Shown: positions 1 through 9,092 of the stretch, piece by piece
Numbering within the stretch: the stretch's first letter is position 1
Layout: each line of letters opens with the position of its first letter
NCBI GenBank assembly: GCA_012523975.1
Contig: JAAYSF010000004.1
Coordinates: forward strand, 1-50,648
Direction: 5' to 3'
Length of the DNA stretch: 50,648 nucleotides
Source of the DNA: Veillonellaceae bacterium
GTDB taxonomy: Bacteria > Bacillota > Negativicutes > JAAYSF01
Notes under the pieces: generated by a model
The model's database searches: none
Told to the model about the DNA's origin: nothing
What the model saw: the letters and a program-made list of their open reading frames with translations, nothing else
Position numbers and translations under genes: made by a program

Positions 1-489
1 GCCATTGATATTATCAGCAAGGCTATTGGTGAAGAAGAACGCGGTGCCGCTTTACATACTTCTTTGGCCCGCCAGCTTAACGAAGTACAGCGCCTCATTA
101 CTCAGGCACCTCCCAAACGCATGTTTTTGGAAGTATGGGATAAACCGCTTTTAACGGTTGGCAGGGACTCCTTTATCAACGATATTATCATTCGCGCCGG
201 CGGCATTAATGTGGCAGCCGGCAAAAACGTTGATTACCTGTCCTGTGACATAGAAACACTATATTTTTATAATCCCGAAATTTATGTCGTCCTTAGTCAC
301 TATCGAAATGATACTCGCTCTTTGATAATAAGACCTGAGCTGTCAGATATTATGGCCGTTAAAAACGGCGAGGTTTACCAGATTGCCGACGATTTACTGG
401 CCAGGCCGGGGCCCCGCAGTTTTATCGGCTTGGTAGAGCTGGCAAAAATTCTTCATCCTGCAGCAATGAAAGATTGGGAGAATAAATGA
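1..489 (+). CDS. btuF: BtuF-like ABC transporter substrate-binding protein, 3' part
   Basis: The reading frame is open from the first base, so this is the C-terminal 162 residues of a larger protein whose start lies outside the window. The visible part matches the C-terminal lobe of class III periplasmic binding proteins for cobalamin or siderophores, with GGINVAAG near the middle and a closing stretch on ARPGPR. Such proteins deliver ligand to a BtuC2D2 importer. Its TGA stop overlaps the next gene's ATG (ATGA), so the two are translationally coupled. Corrinoid specificity is inferred from cbiZ in the same operon; haem or siderophore binding cannot be excluded from this fragment. Confidence 0.85.
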   Translation, partial: AIDIISKAIGEEERGAALHTSLARQLNEVQRLITQAPPKRMFLEVWDKPLLTVGRDSFINDIIIRAGGINVAAGKNVDYLSCDIETLYFYNPEIYVVLSHYRNDTRSLIIRPELSDIMAVKNGEVYQIADDLLARPGPRSFIGLVELAKILHPAAMKDWENK

Positions 490-1502
490 GACAACTAACA
501 CACAAAAAATTAATCCTTGTCAGTATCTCTGCACTTTTTCTGGCAGTTATCGCCCTTGGAATGCTCACCATCGGCACTGCCAATGTTCCCTTTAACACAG
601 TAGCTCATGTTATGGCTAAACAACTGTTAGGTCTGGATAATATTGATATTTCCTCTACCCAACAAACAATTGTCTGGAATATCCGCTGGCAGCGCATCGC
701 TCTGGCAATGATTGTCGGCAGCGGCTTGGCAGTATCGGGGGCCTGCTTTCAGACTATGTTTAAAAATCCATTGGCCGACCCCTTTGTTTTGGGTGTTTCA
801 TCCGGTGCGGCCCTGGGGGCAGCAGTAGCTATTATTACCCACTCACCTAATATGACGATTGTTTTTGCCTTCAGCGGTGCTATGCTCAGTCTGTCGCTGG
901 TATACCTTTTAGGTCTGAAAGGCATGCATATTCAATCTGATCAGCAGCTGCTGCTGGCTGGGATTGCCTGCGGCGCCATGCTGAATGCCATGTTAAGCTG
1001 CCTGATGGCTTTAAACTCTCAGCAAATGCAGACAATTATGTTCTGGCTGATGGGCAGTCTTTCAAATTATAGTTCAAGCCTCAAACCGGTACTCGCAATT
1101 GTCGTCTGCGGCCTGATAATTGCTATGATTTATGCGCGTGATTTAGATGTAATGGCCCTTGGCGATGAAGATGCCCAGTTTCTCGGGGTTGATGTCAAAA
1201 AAGTAAAGTTCACTTTGCTTATATCAACCACCTTAGTGACAGGGGCCTGTGTCTCGGTGAGCGGTATTATCGGCTTTATCGGTCTGATAGTACCGCATCT
1301 CGTCCGCAAATTGGCCGGACCGGAGCATTTGCTCCTCCTCCCGCTTAGCGCAATTTTCGGCGCAGCCTTTCTTCTTTTAGCCGATGGCTTAACCCGCCTC
1401 CTCCCATTAATGTCAGGCATTCCGGTCGGAGTAGTCACCGCGCTGTTTGGCAGCCCATTTTTCTTGTATGTGCTGTGTACCTTGCGAAGGGGGTCACATT
1501 GA
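486..1502 (+). CDS. btuC: FecCD/BtuC-family ABC importer permease
   Basis: A 338-residue, very hydrophobic protein of the usual length for this family. It forms the inner-membrane channel of a type II ABC importer. Family hallmarks are visible: a central GACFQTMFKNPLADP segment followed by GVSSGAALGA, and a C-terminal GFIGLIVPHLVR segment that contacts the ATPase. The start overlaps the binding-protein stop by 4 bases. The stop overlaps the start of the ATPase gene by 1 base (TGATG). Substrate is inferred to be a corrinoid from the operon. Confidence 0.92.
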   Translation: MRQLTHKKLILVSISALFLAVIALGMLTIGTANVPFNTVAHVMAKQLLGLDNIDISSTQQTIVWNIRWQRIALAMIVGSGLAVSGACFQTMFKNPLADPFVLGVSSGAALGAAVAIITHSPNMTIVFAFSGAMLSLSLVYLLGLKGMHIQSDQQLLLAGIACGAMLNAMLSCLMALNSQQMQTIMFWLMGSLSNYSSSLKPVLAIVVCGLIIAMIYARDLDVMALGDEDAQFLGVDVKKVKFTLLISTTLVTGACVSVSGIIGFIGLIVPHLVRKLAGPEHLLLLPLSAIFGAAFLLLADGLTRLLPLMSGIPVGVVTALFGSPFFLYVLCTLRRGSH

Positions 1503-2272
1503 TGGACATTCTGCAAATACAAGCCCTAGATGTGGGCTATAGTTCCAATACGGTACTGCGAAATATCAACCTAACCGTCAAGGCAGGAGAATTTGTCAGC
1601 GTAGCCGCCCCAAACGGCACCGGCAAATCCACCCTGTTAAAAACAATTGCCGGATTATTGCCGCCGCTTAACGGATCAATTTTGCTCAACGGCCAAACGG
1701 TGGCAGATTACAGCCGCCGCGAGCTGGCTAAACAAATCGCTGTCGTAAGCTCGGATGTTGCCGCACCGGATTACACAGCCTACCAGATGGTCTTGATGGG
1801 GCGGTTTCCTCATGTCTCACGCTTCGCCGGCTTAACAGACCAAGACCATTTTGTTGTCCGGACTTCAATGAAAGATGTGGATATTTGGAAAAAACAAGCA
1901 TGCCGGTGCAGTGAGTTAAGTCAAGGTGAACGGCAAAAAGTCATTATTGCCCGCGCCCTGGCCCAACAACCTAAACTATTATTACTTGACGAACCTACCG
2001 CTCATCTTGACATCTGCAACCAGTACAGCATTCTCCACCTCATAAAAAAATTGGCTCTGCAAAAAGACATCGCGGTTATCGCCGTTATTCACGATATTAA
2101 TTTGGCAATTCAATTCAGCACTCATCTTTTATTATTAAAAAACGGCCGGTTGTTGTCATATGGCCGACCGGCGGAAGTCATAACTGCTGAAACATTAAAC
2201 CAGCTCTACGATATGGATTTCGCCTTATATCATGAGGCAGCAGCCACATATGTAAGACCAAACCTATTTTGA
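1502..2272 (+). CDS. btuD: BtuD/FecE-type ABC importer ATP-binding protein
   Basis: A 256-residue nucleotide-binding subunit that powers the BtuC-type permease. Walker A is APNGTGKST (the usual first Gly is Ala), the signature is LSQGE, and Walker B is LLLLDEPTAHLD, followed by the switch His in AVIHD. An in-frame start 27 bases upstream (1475) exists, but the ATG at 1502 is preceded at good distance by AAGGGGG and overlaps the permease stop, so it is preferred. Fe(III)-siderophore import is the main alternative to corrinoid. Confidence 0.92.
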   Translation: MDILQIQALDVGYSSNTVLRNINLTVKAGEFVSVAAPNGTGKSTLLKTIAGLLPPLNGSILLNGQTVADYSRRELAKQIAVVSSDVAAPDYTAYQMVLMGRFPHVSRFAGLTDQDHFVVRTSMKDVDIWKKQACRCSELSQGERQKVIIARALAQQPKLLLLDEPTAHLDICNQYSILHLIKKLALQKDIAVIAVIHDINLAIQFSTHLLLLKNGRLLSYGRPAEVITAETLNQLYDMDFALYHEAAATYVRPNLF

Positions 2273-2303
2273 TAAAAAAGGTTTAAATATAGGGGGGTAA
2301 ATT

Positions 2304-4130
2304 TTGAGAAACAGAAACTTAACCAAAAAAATTGCCGCAGCCTTGGCAGCCGGTACTTTATTGTGTACAACCCAAGCCTGGGCCAGTGAAGACTCAATTT
2401 TTCAACTTGATCAAATAACCGTTACGGCCGACCGTATCGTCCAAACGGTAGGTACTACTCCGGCCAACACCACGGTAATAAGCGGCGCCGATTTACAGAA
2501 CAAAGGCGCCCATACACTGGCTGATGCCTTACAGGGTGTCACCGGGGTCACCATTCGCAATTATGGCGGTACCGGTCAAAAAGCCATTCCCTATATGTTA
2601 GGAACTGACCGGGTTGTCGTGCTAATCGACGGTAAACGGATGAATCTGCCGCAAGGTATCGGGACCGGCAGCGGTGGTGTAGACTTAAATACTTTCATAC
2701 TTGGTGATAACATTGACCGCATCGAGGTTGTTCACGGCGGTGCGTCTGTCCTATATGGCGCCGACGCAGTCGGCGGAGTAATCAATATCATTACCAAAAA
2801 AGGTGATACCTCGACCAAAACGACGACAAGCATAGCCGGCGGCAATGACGGTGCCCGATACTATGCTTTGACAACCGGCGGCCAAGAAAAAAATACGCGT
2901 TGGTATTTTTCCGGTATACAGGACTCAAATGACGGGCAACGTGCCAATAGCAATTACAAAGGGAAAAATGCCTCGTTTAGGATTGACCATGACTTAACTG
3001 CACAAGAAAACCTCACTTTTACATATGACTATTATGACAGTCATGCCGGAATTCCCGGCTCCCTAACATACCCGTCTCTAACCGATTTTCAGGACATTCT
3101 GCGGCGCAATTGGAGTGCTGGCTATACCAAACAGCATCAAGACGGCACTCGTACTTTCCGCTATTATAATAACGATCAAGTGTATTCCGGCGAGAACTAT
3201 GGCTACTTCCGACATCACAATACTGTGAAAGCGCTTGAGTATCAGGATAGTACCAGCCTCGACCAAGACAACCTGATTACCTGGGGCGGCGAATGGCGCA
3301 AGGATGAAGTAACAAGCACTGCCGAAGGCAACATTTTGCGCAAAGGCATTACCAAAGCACTGTTTATCCAAGACAAGTACAGCCTAAATCCTGCGGCAAC
3401 GTTAACAGTGGGACTGCGGCGGGATGATAACAGTATTTATGGCGCACACTGGCTGCCCAAAGCTGCTTATCTATATCAAGCAAGTCCTACCACCAGCTAT
3501 TTTGCTAATTGGGGCAAAGTCTTCAAAGCTCCTAAATTTGACGATTTATACGGTGATGACGGCTGGGGCAATACCGGTAATCCTGATCTAAAACCGGAGA
3601 CCGGCTGGACGGCTGAGGTTGGAGTAAAAACAAAATTAACACCTAATCACGAAGCTATCTTGTCACTATTTAAGCGCAATCTTAATAATGCGATTGACTG
3701 GGAGTATATTGGCAGCGGCAAGTATAGACCGAACAATATTGATAACTATCGGGCAACCGGTGTAAACGTCAGCCTGACAAGCAAGCTGAATGCTATTACA
3801 ACTACCGAAATCGGCTATACCTATCTCGACAGTCATGACCAAAACAATAAAGACCTTGGCGATCCCCGCCATAGCTTTAACATTGGCATCAACATCCATG
3901 ACGGCAAACTATCACAAACTGTTAACGGCATATATCAAGCTAAAAGCGGTTCGTCCGGCGCGAAAGTCGACGGCCGGTTTATCGTAAACACCAATACAAA
4001 TTATTCGATTGATAAGGATACTTCTTTATTCTTAACGATTAACAACTTGTTTGATAAGAACTATCAAAGCGTATACGATTACCCGGCAAACGGCCGGACT
4101 ATTCTGCTGGGTGTTAAGCAGTCATTGTAA
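2304..4130 (+). CDS. btuB: TonB-dependent outer-membrane receptor, BtuB-like
   Basis: A 608-residue receptor that moves ligand across the outer membrane using TonB energy. It starts at TTG behind AGGGGGG. Residues 1-27 are a signal peptide ending in QAWA. A TonB-box-like QITVTADR follows near residues 34-41, then the plug domain (about 45-170) with DALQGVTGV and RIEVVHGGASVLYGADAVGG. The remainder is a 22-strand-type barrel of alternating aromatic strands. The C-terminus is Leu rather than the Phe typical of Gram-negative barrels. The gene sits between the ABC importer and cbiZ, so the ligand is probably a corrinoid. A gene of this class requires an outer membrane, which is informative for the host lineage. 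Confidence 0.9.
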   Translation: MRNRNLTKKIAAALAAGTLLCTTQAWASEDSIFQLDQITVTADRIVQTVGTTPANTTVISGADLQNKGAHTLADALQGVTGVTIRNYGGTGQKAIPYMLGTDRVVVLIDGKRMNLPQGIGTGSGGVDLNTFILGDNIDRIEVVHGGASVLYGADAVGGVINIITKKGDTSTKTTTSIAGGNDGARYYALTTGGQEKNTRWYFSGIQDSNDGQRANSNYKGKNASFRIDHDLTAQENLTFTYDYYDSHAGIPGSLTYPSLTDFQDILRRNWSAGYTKQHQDGTRTFRYYNNDQVYSGENYGYFRHHNTVKALEYQDSTSLDQDNLITWGGEWRKDEVTSTAEGNILRKGITKALFIQDKYSLNPAATLTVGLRRDDNSIYGAHWLPKAAYLYQASPTTSYFANWGKVFKAPKFDDLYGDDGWGNTGNPDLKPETGWTAEVGVKTKLTPNHEAILSLFKRNLNNAIDWEYIGSGKYRPNNIDNYRATGVNVSLTSKLNAITTTEIGYTYLDSHDQNNKDLGDPRHSFNIGINIHDGKLSQTVNGIYQAKSGSSGAKVDGRFIVNTNTNYSIDKDTSLFLTINNLFDKNYQSVYDYPANGRTILLGVKQSL

Positions 4131-4145
4131 AGAAAGAGGTCTGCC

Positions 4146-5129
4146 ATGGAAAACCAGTTTCTCAAGAGCGGCGGGGCGTTAAAGGTTGATGACCAGTTTA
4201 TTATCTGTACCTTCCCGTCTCCCCGTTTGGTTTTAAGCACTTCCTTGTACAACGGCGGTTATCTAATGGCCGATGCCGTATTCAATCATCGCTTAAGTAT
4301 GTTTGTAAACAGTGAACATGACCTGCCTGGCGGCAGTATGGAAAATTACCTGGAAATCATGGCCAAGGAGCGCGGCTTAAACGGTGAGCGCTCCACCGGC
4401 CTATTGACAAGCGCCCGGATGAATTGCCGCGCTTATAGCATTTCAACCTTCAATGACCTGATTGTCGAGGTTGTGGCCACAGCTGGAGTAGATAAAAATG
4501 CCGCGCGGGCCGGTGATGCGGGCTGTTATTTTGAAAACAACGGCAACTATCAGCCAATTGGCGGCACAATCAACATTCTGGCTTTTACAAATATTAAAAT
4601 GCCATATGGTTCAATGGCCAAAGCCCTTCTCAGCATTACCGAAGCTAAAACTGCTGCCTTGCAGGAGTTGGCTATTGCCAGCCCTTTAACCCAAAAGCCG
4701 GCTACCGGCACCGGTACTGACGGCGTCATCCTTGTCTGCAATCAGGACTCGCCGTTAATTTGCCGGGATACGGGAACACAATCAAAGTTAGGCGAGCTCT
4801 TTTGTACTGCTGTTAAAACGGCCGTTAAGCAGTCATTGGCTTTAGAATGTGATATTTCTTCAGCTAGCCAAGGTGCATTGCCCCAACGCCTATGCCGGTC
4901 GGATCTGTTTACATCCCTAACCCCGGAACAAATAGCAGCATCGAAAAACAGCAAAATATTACTGGCAGCCAGCCAATCGATTTGGCAGGAATACTGTTGG
5001 GGCCTGTTGGACGCAAGCGATGTATGCCACTTTATCCAAATGATGAAGGCTGAATCCAATCAGCCCTGCGGAACAATGATAGCAGCTGAACTACAAAGAA
5101 AAATAAGTAATACTGCAAGGAGTAGGTAA
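4146..5129 (+). CDS. cbiZ: CbiZ-like adenosylcobinamide amidohydrolase
   Basis: A 327-residue protein resembling the CbiZ family. CbiZ hydrolyses the aminopropanol amide of adenosylcobinamide to give adenosylcobyric acid, so imported incomplete corrinoids or corrinoids with a foreign lower ligand can be rebuilt. Diagnostic features are TEAKTAALQEL (about residues 165-175) and ATGTGTDGVILVC (about 187-199). The family core is roughly residues 20-230; the C-terminal 90 residues are less familiar. No signal peptide is evident, so it is probably cytoplasmic. AAAGAGG precedes the ATG. Its place between receptor and ExbB supports the corrinoid reading of the whole operon. Confidence 0.83.
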   Translation: MENQFLKSGGALKVDDQFIICTFPSPRLVLSTSLYNGGYLMADAVFNHRLSMFVNSEHDLPGGSMENYLEIMAKERGLNGERSTGLLTSARMNCRAYSISTFNDLIVEVVATAGVDKNAARAGDAGCYFENNGNYQPIGGTINILAFTNIKMPYGSMAKALLSITEAKTAALQELAIASPLTQKPATGTGTDGVILVCNQDSPLICRDTGTQSKLGELFCTAVKTAVKQSLALECDISSASQGALPQRLCRSDLFTSLTPEQIAASKNSKILLAASQSIWQEYCWGLLDASDVCHFIQMMKAESNQPCGTMIAAELQRKISNTARSR

Positions 5130-5130
5130 T

Positions 5131-5754
5131 ATGAGTTTTGAGCAAAGTGTTTTTTTATTTAGTAAAGGCGGGGCTATGATGTACCCCATCTTTATCGCCT
5201 CGGTCATCACCTTAGCGATTGGCGTTGAGCGGCTCGTTGTTTACCGGCGGGCCAGCAAAGATATTATGCTGCTGTGGCAGCAAGTTAAACAGTATTTGGT
5301 AAATAATCAACCTCAGCAGGCATTAGCACTATGTGAGGCCAGCACAAACGCAGCAGCTCCTATTTTGTATAAGGCAGCAAGCTGTATTTCCAAGCAACGC
5401 AGCGAAGGTATCCGTGATGCTATGGAGGGTGAAGCGGCAGCGCAAATCTCCAAGCTCCGCTTGCGCCTGTCATATTTATCTACCATTATTACCTTAGCCC
5501 CCTTGCTGGGACTGCTGGGAACGGTACTGGGAATGATCAAAACCTTTAATGTTCTGTCCTTGTCTTCAGGCCAACCTAGCATAATAACGGGCGGTGTCGG
5601 TGAAGCCCTTATTGCAACAGCCGCCGGATTATGCGTAGCTATTATCGCCGCATTATTTCACAGCTACTTTTCTGAACGTCTGGAAGATATTATTACCAGC
5701 CTTGAGATTATAACCAATAACTTTCTTGAAGTTCTGGAGTTGATAAATCGATGA
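5131..5754 (+). CDS. exbB: ExbB-like proton channel of the TonB motor
   Basis: A 207-residue MotA/TolQ/ExbB-family protein. Transmembrane segments are near residues 14-30, about 115-140 and about 155-180. The conserved APLLGLLGTVLGMIKTF motif lies between the first two of the C-terminal pair. With ExbD it converts proton flow into TonB motion. AAGGAG lies 8 bases before the ATG. The gene begins 1 base after the cbiZ stop and overlaps exbD by 4 bases. Confidence 0.93.
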   Translation: MSFEQSVFLFSKGGAMMYPIFIASVITLAIGVERLVVYRRASKDIMLLWQQVKQYLVNNQPQQALALCEASTNAAAPILYKAASCISKQRSEGIRDAMEGEAAAQISKLRLRLSYLSTIITLAPLLGLLGTVLGMIKTFNVLSLSSGQPSIITGGVGEALIATAAGLCVAIIAALFHSYFSERLEDIITSLEIITNNFLEVLELINR

Positions 5755-6161
5755 AACTATCAGCTTACCGGCAAAAACCGCAGCCCCAAATTATGATCAT
5801 ACCGATGATCGATATAATTTTTTTCTTATTGGTCTTTTATATGATGAGCACGCTATATATGTCTGAACAACGAAATCTCCATGTCCAGCTGCCGCAAGCC
5901 CAGCATGCAGCAGTGCAAAAGGTTGAGAATACTGTCATAACCATATCAGAAAACGATGAAATTTATATAAACGAGGAAAAGATAGGTCTGGATAACTTAG
6001 TAAATCGCCTTAGACAGTATCCTGATATTAAGCAAATAAAAATTACCGTAAATGCTGATAAGAATGCCCGCCATGGTACTGTTATTCAAGTTCTTGATAA
6101 ATTGCAGGAAGCCGGGGCCGGCAAAGTCAGTTTTGGTACGTCAGCTGCCGGGAGACAGTAA
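5751..6161 (+). CDS. exbD: ExbD/TolR-family protein
   Basis: A 136-residue protein with one N-terminal membrane segment (about residues 17-36) that carries the essential Asp in MIPMIDIIFFLLVFYM. A periplasmic domain with the ExbD pattern ITVNADKNARHGTVIQVLD follows. It partners ExbB. It starts inside exbB (ATGA overlap), and tonB follows 2 bases after the stop. Confidence 0.93.
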   Translation: MKLSAYRQKPQPQIMIIPMIDIIFFLLVFYMMSTLYMSEQRNLHVQLPQAQHAAVQKVENTVITISENDEIYINEEKIGLDNLVNRLRQYPDIKQIKITVNADKNARHGTVIQVLDKLQEAGAGKVSFGTSAAGRQ

Positions 6162-6163
6162 CC

Positions 6164-6832
6164 ATGAAGCTAACTTTGTGGCATAAAGCGATGATTTTCT
6201 CGTTAGTTCTAAATATAAGTGTCTTTGGAATAACAGGCGTCTGGTCGCAATTTGCTGCACAACAGCAACAGCCGCTTACTGAAATTATTGTTGACTTATC
6301 AATACCGATGGATGAAACTGCTCAGCAAAGCAACGGACTCTTTTCACCTGACAATATTGAGCCCTCTGAATTTGAACCGGCTGAAACGAACCCGTTATCA
6401 GCAGCTGAAAGTCTCACTTCTGCTTCTTCGGCTGTTATTCAGTCACAGCAAGAATTTCCCAGTACTTCTGGCAATGCCAATATGACCGAGGCGCCAACTT
6501 CAGCAGCAGCTCCAACCAAATCAAGTGCTCCGCAGGCTGGCAGTATGGGAATTACTCCGCCTAAATTACTCAAACGGATACAGCCGGTGTATCCTGAAAT
6601 TGCCCGCAGAAATGGTGCATCGGGTACTGTTAAGGTCAAGGCGCTTATCTTGAAAGACGGGTCAGTAGGTGACTGCTCTGTTATCGCGTCCTCGGGATAT
6701 CCGGAACTTGATGAAGCTGCTCTAAACGCAGTGCAAGCAGGGCAGTTTTCACCGGCGATTGACCGGGCAACTAGGCAGCCGATTAAATCCTATGTGGCAT
6801 TATCTGTTTCCTTTTCATTAAACAAGCGATAA
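6164..6832 (+). CDS. tonB: TonB-family energy transducer
   Basis: A 222-residue protein with an N-terminal membrane anchor (about residues 9-28). A Ser/Ala/Thr/Glu-rich linker (about 45-130) replaces the classic Pro/Lys-rich one. The C-terminal TonB domain (about 133-222) has PPKLLKRIQPVYPEIARR, GTVKVK and YPELDEAALNAV. It carries energy from ExbBD to the outer-membrane receptor. It is the last gene of the operon and is followed by a strong terminator. Having its own motor suggests a dedicated system. Confidence 0.93.
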   Translation: MKLTLWHKAMIFSLVLNISVFGITGVWSQFAAQQQQPLTEIIVDLSIPMDETAQQSNGLFSPDNIEPSEFEPAETNPLSAAESLTSASSAVIQSQQEFPSTSGNANMTEAPTSAAAPTKSSAPQAGSMGITPPKLLKRIQPVYPEIARRNGASGTVKVKALILKDGSVGDCSVIASSGYPELDEAALNAVQAGQFSPAIDRATRQPIKSYVALSVSFSLNKR

Positions 6833-6871
6833 AGTGGGCCTTGCTTAGGAGTATTTTTATAATATATATGC

Positions 6872-6899
6872 AAAAGACTTGGCAGCCGCCAAGTCTTTT
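6872..6899. terminator. Bidirectional intrinsic terminator
   Basis: A perfect 12-bp stem (6872-6883 with 6888-6899) with a 4-base loop and A/T tracts on both sides. It lies between the convergent tonB and glyoxalase genes and can end both transcripts. Confidence 0.85.
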
Positions 6900-6902
6900 A
6901 TT

Positions 6903-7271
6903 CTACCGTTTTTCGGGCACAATCTCCAGCCAATACCCGTCTGGGTCAGAAATGAAGTAGATGCCCATCTCTTTATTTTCGTAACAGATACAGCCCATTT
7001 TTTTATGGTATTCATAGGCTTTGTCAAAATCGCTGGTAGTAAAGGCTAAGTGAATCTCGTTTTCGCCAAGGTTATATGGTTCTTTCCGGTCCTTTAGCCA
7101 GGTAAGTTCAAGCTTATGCGGCGTTGTGCCGTCACCTAGATAGACTAAGGTAAAGCCCGGTTTTTCAACCCGGCGCGTTTCTACAAGATTGAGGGCTTCT
7201 TTATAAAAAGCCATACTTTTTTCTAAATCCAGTACATTTAAATTATTATGCGCAAACTTAAAATCCATCAT
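6903..7271 (-). CDS. gloA: Glyoxalase I / lactoylglutathione lyase-like
   Basis: A 122-residue vicinal-oxygen-chelate protein, the usual size for GloA. The four expected metal ligands are present: His in FAHNNLNV, Glu in HKLELTW, His in EIHLAF and Glu in YWLEIV. Glyoxalase I turns methylglyoxal-thiol adducts into lactoyl-thiol. Two adjacent ATGs follow AGGAGG; the second (7268) has the better spacing of 7 bases, so the protein may be one residue shorter. The thiol used in this host is unknown. Confidence 0.85.
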   Translation of the reverse strand: MMDFKFAHNNLNVLDLEKSMAFYKEALNLVETRRVEKPGFTLVYLGDGTTPHKLELTWLKDRKEPYNLGENEIHLAFTTSDFDKAYEYHKKMGCICYENKEMGIYFISDPDGYWLEIVPEKR

Positions 7272-7320
7272 AATGCCTCCTTATTTTATATGTAAGGCAA
7301 TACACTTGCCAAAAGCCATT

Positions 7321-7818
7321 CTATATCCGGTAATACCTGGGCACAAAGCATTTTTTCTCGCGGTTTTTATTGGCCTCATAACGTTTTTGACCTTCTTCAA
7401 ACTCGATGTGCTCTTCCTCATTATCTAAATGCAATGGAGGTACCCGCATGGGATGGCCGCCGGCATTAAGGGCAACCATTGTGAAATAGGCTGTCAGTGC
7501 ACAAATTCTTGAAGATTCTTTATACAAGTCTTCAACTTCCACAACTACGGCAACTTCCATCGAAGAATTGCCTACAAAAGTCAAATAGGCGTGGCAAATA
7601 ACAAGATTGCCCACCATAATCGGGTGATGAAAAGTCAGTTCATCCACTCGCGCTGTTACAACATTAGCTCTGGCATGACGATGAGCAACAACATAAGCAG
7701 CGTTATCCATAAGCTTCATAATTTCGCCACCATGAACATTACCCGCGACATTGGCTTGGTGCGGCAGCATAACCATTGACATTACTACGGCTGATTCCTG
7801 AACATGTTTTCCTTCCAC
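7321..7818 (-). CDS. Hot-dog acyl-CoA thioesterase (YkhA/YciA type)
   Basis: A 165-residue single hot-dog-fold protein. The conserved NVHGGEIMKLMDNAAYVVA helix lies at about residues 27-45. It hydrolyses acyl-CoA thioesters in the cytoplasm. The start is GTG behind GGGAGGGG. The C-terminal 45 residues are charged and extend beyond the minimal fold. It is divergent from the secreted-protein gene at 7978; the roughly 160 bases between them should hold both promoters. Confidence 0.88.
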   Translation of the reverse strand: MEGKHVQESAVVMSMVMLPHQANVAGNVHGGEIMKLMDNAAYVVAHRHARANVVTARVDELTFHHPIMVGNLVICHAYLTFVGNSSMEVAVVVEVEDLYKESSRICALTAYFTMVALNAGGHPMRVPPLHLDNEEEHIEFEEGQKRYEANKNREKKCFVPRYYRI

Positions 7819-7977
7819 TCAAACGCCCCTCCCAAATATAAAAATTCTCTCCTTATCTTACCATATTTCTTGAAACCTATTCCATTCTTTTATCCACTCA
7901 AACAGCCAAATAATACTTGGAATTGTAATTACTTTATCGGAAATACTAACAAAAACTGCAACAAGGGAGAGATGGGG

Positions 7978-9078
7978 ATGAAATATAATAATCACCGCAA
8001 GCCTTTTAGGAAAAACTATAAACGCGTTGTTGCCGCAATGGCGGGTGCCGCGGTGATTTCCTCAGCCATGCTTCCCGGACTACCGGCAGCTCAAGCCAAA
8101 ACTCAGGAAGTACAGAGCGCCGCGCCTCAAACAGTCGATAAAACTACTGAAGGACGTTCAAGCGCTCACTCCCCGCTGTATGCGGCCCGCCAGTATGCCA
8201 AAACCCATGGCTATGATATCAGCCGCCAGAATTTGTCACTGCAATGGAGCAGTAATTATGATGCCTCGGTACTGCTCCGTCAGGACAACGGCAGTACTTA
8301 TCGTATAAAGCTAGTAAAAAACAAAGACAACACTTGGCGAGTTGTCAGCATGAATAAGGTTGACCAACAAGTTAATAATATGCGCGATCCAGTTGATGTC
8401 GTAAAAGATAATGCAGCGGTGTTTGGCTTTGATGCCCGCCATGACCGCTTTACCCTATTATCACTGGTCGGTTCCAAAGCAATCGTCCAAGTCCGCTCGA
8501 ACGGTCAAACATTCAAGGTTGACTTAGTTAAAAAAGGAGCAGGCTGGGATATAACTACCATTCGTGGCATCGGCGATATGAATCACCCGGCCACCTATAT
8601 TCCAGCATCTTCTTTCCTTTATAAAACAGCAGGGACTATCTCACCAGCCCAAAATATCCTCTACCGGACAAACATCTATGAAAACTGGAAATGGAATGAA
8701 ACAGTGTATCCCAAGGATATGACGTTCGGCATTGTTCTGGAAAATCCAGAGCTGGCTAAAGCAACCATTCCTGAAGATATTCGCAAGCAAATAGCTAATG
8801 TACATTATAATACTAGATTTGTTGTGTTTGCCCATCTTGGGAGTATTGCACCCCGCGGCTATGGCATCGGCATTGAAAAAATTACCCAAACCGGCAATGT
8901 CATCACTGTCAATGTTCATACTAAGAGTCCTAACAACGCCGCCGACCTGCCGCCAACCAAGTATAGCGATTATATCGCCGTCGACCGTGCGGTTCTGCAG
9001 AATACTAACCGAATCCATATTGCCTTTATTGACCAAAATGGGACCATCCTAAACAACTATACCATTGCCGTAAAATGA
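7978..9078 (+). CDS. Secreted protein with two similar repeats and a PrcB-like C-terminal domain
   Basis: A 366-residue exported protein. The frame is open upstream to 7804, but the ATG at 7978 has AAGGGAG 8 bases before it and begins a clear signal peptide ending near PAAQA (about residue 40). Two similar segments follow, about residues 64-121 and 130-188. They share a GYD or GFD start, alternating hydrophobic strands, and YRIKLVK...WRVV against FKVDLVK...WDIT. The C-terminal 100 residues resemble the PrcB C-terminal domain: RFVVFAHLGSIAPRGYGIGI, then strands ending in HIAFIDQNG. PrcB is the small partner of the PrtP protease in treponemes. No protease gene is adjacent, so function is unknown. 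Confidence 0.72.
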   Translation: MKYNNHRKPFRKNYKRVVAAMAGAAVISSAMLPGLPAAQAKTQEVQSAAPQTVDKTTEGRSSAHSPLYAARQYAKTHGYDISRQNLSLQWSSNYDASVLLRQDNGSTYRIKLVKNKDNTWRVVSMNKVDQQVNNMRDPVDVVKDNAAVFGFDARHDRFTLLSLVGSKAIVQVRSNGQTFKVDLVKKGAGWDITTIRGIGDMNHPATYIPASSFLYKTAGTISPAQNILYRTNIYENWKWNETVYPKDMTFGIVLENPELAKATIPEDIRKQIANVHYNTRFVVFAHLGSIAPRGYGIGIEKITQTGNVITVNVHTKSPNNAADLPPTKYSDYIAVDRAVLQNTNRIHIAFIDQNGTILNNYTIAVK

Positions 9079-9092
9079 CATCCTGATTTTAA

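Noticed and set aside
1130-1522. A 130-codon frame on the minus strand inside btuC
   Set aside because: It is fully inside a strongly recognised gene on the other strand, has no family features and no ribosome site.
4742-5059. A 105-codon minus-strand frame inside cbiZ
   Set aside because: It is a shadow frame without family similarity, and the cbiZ frame is well supported.
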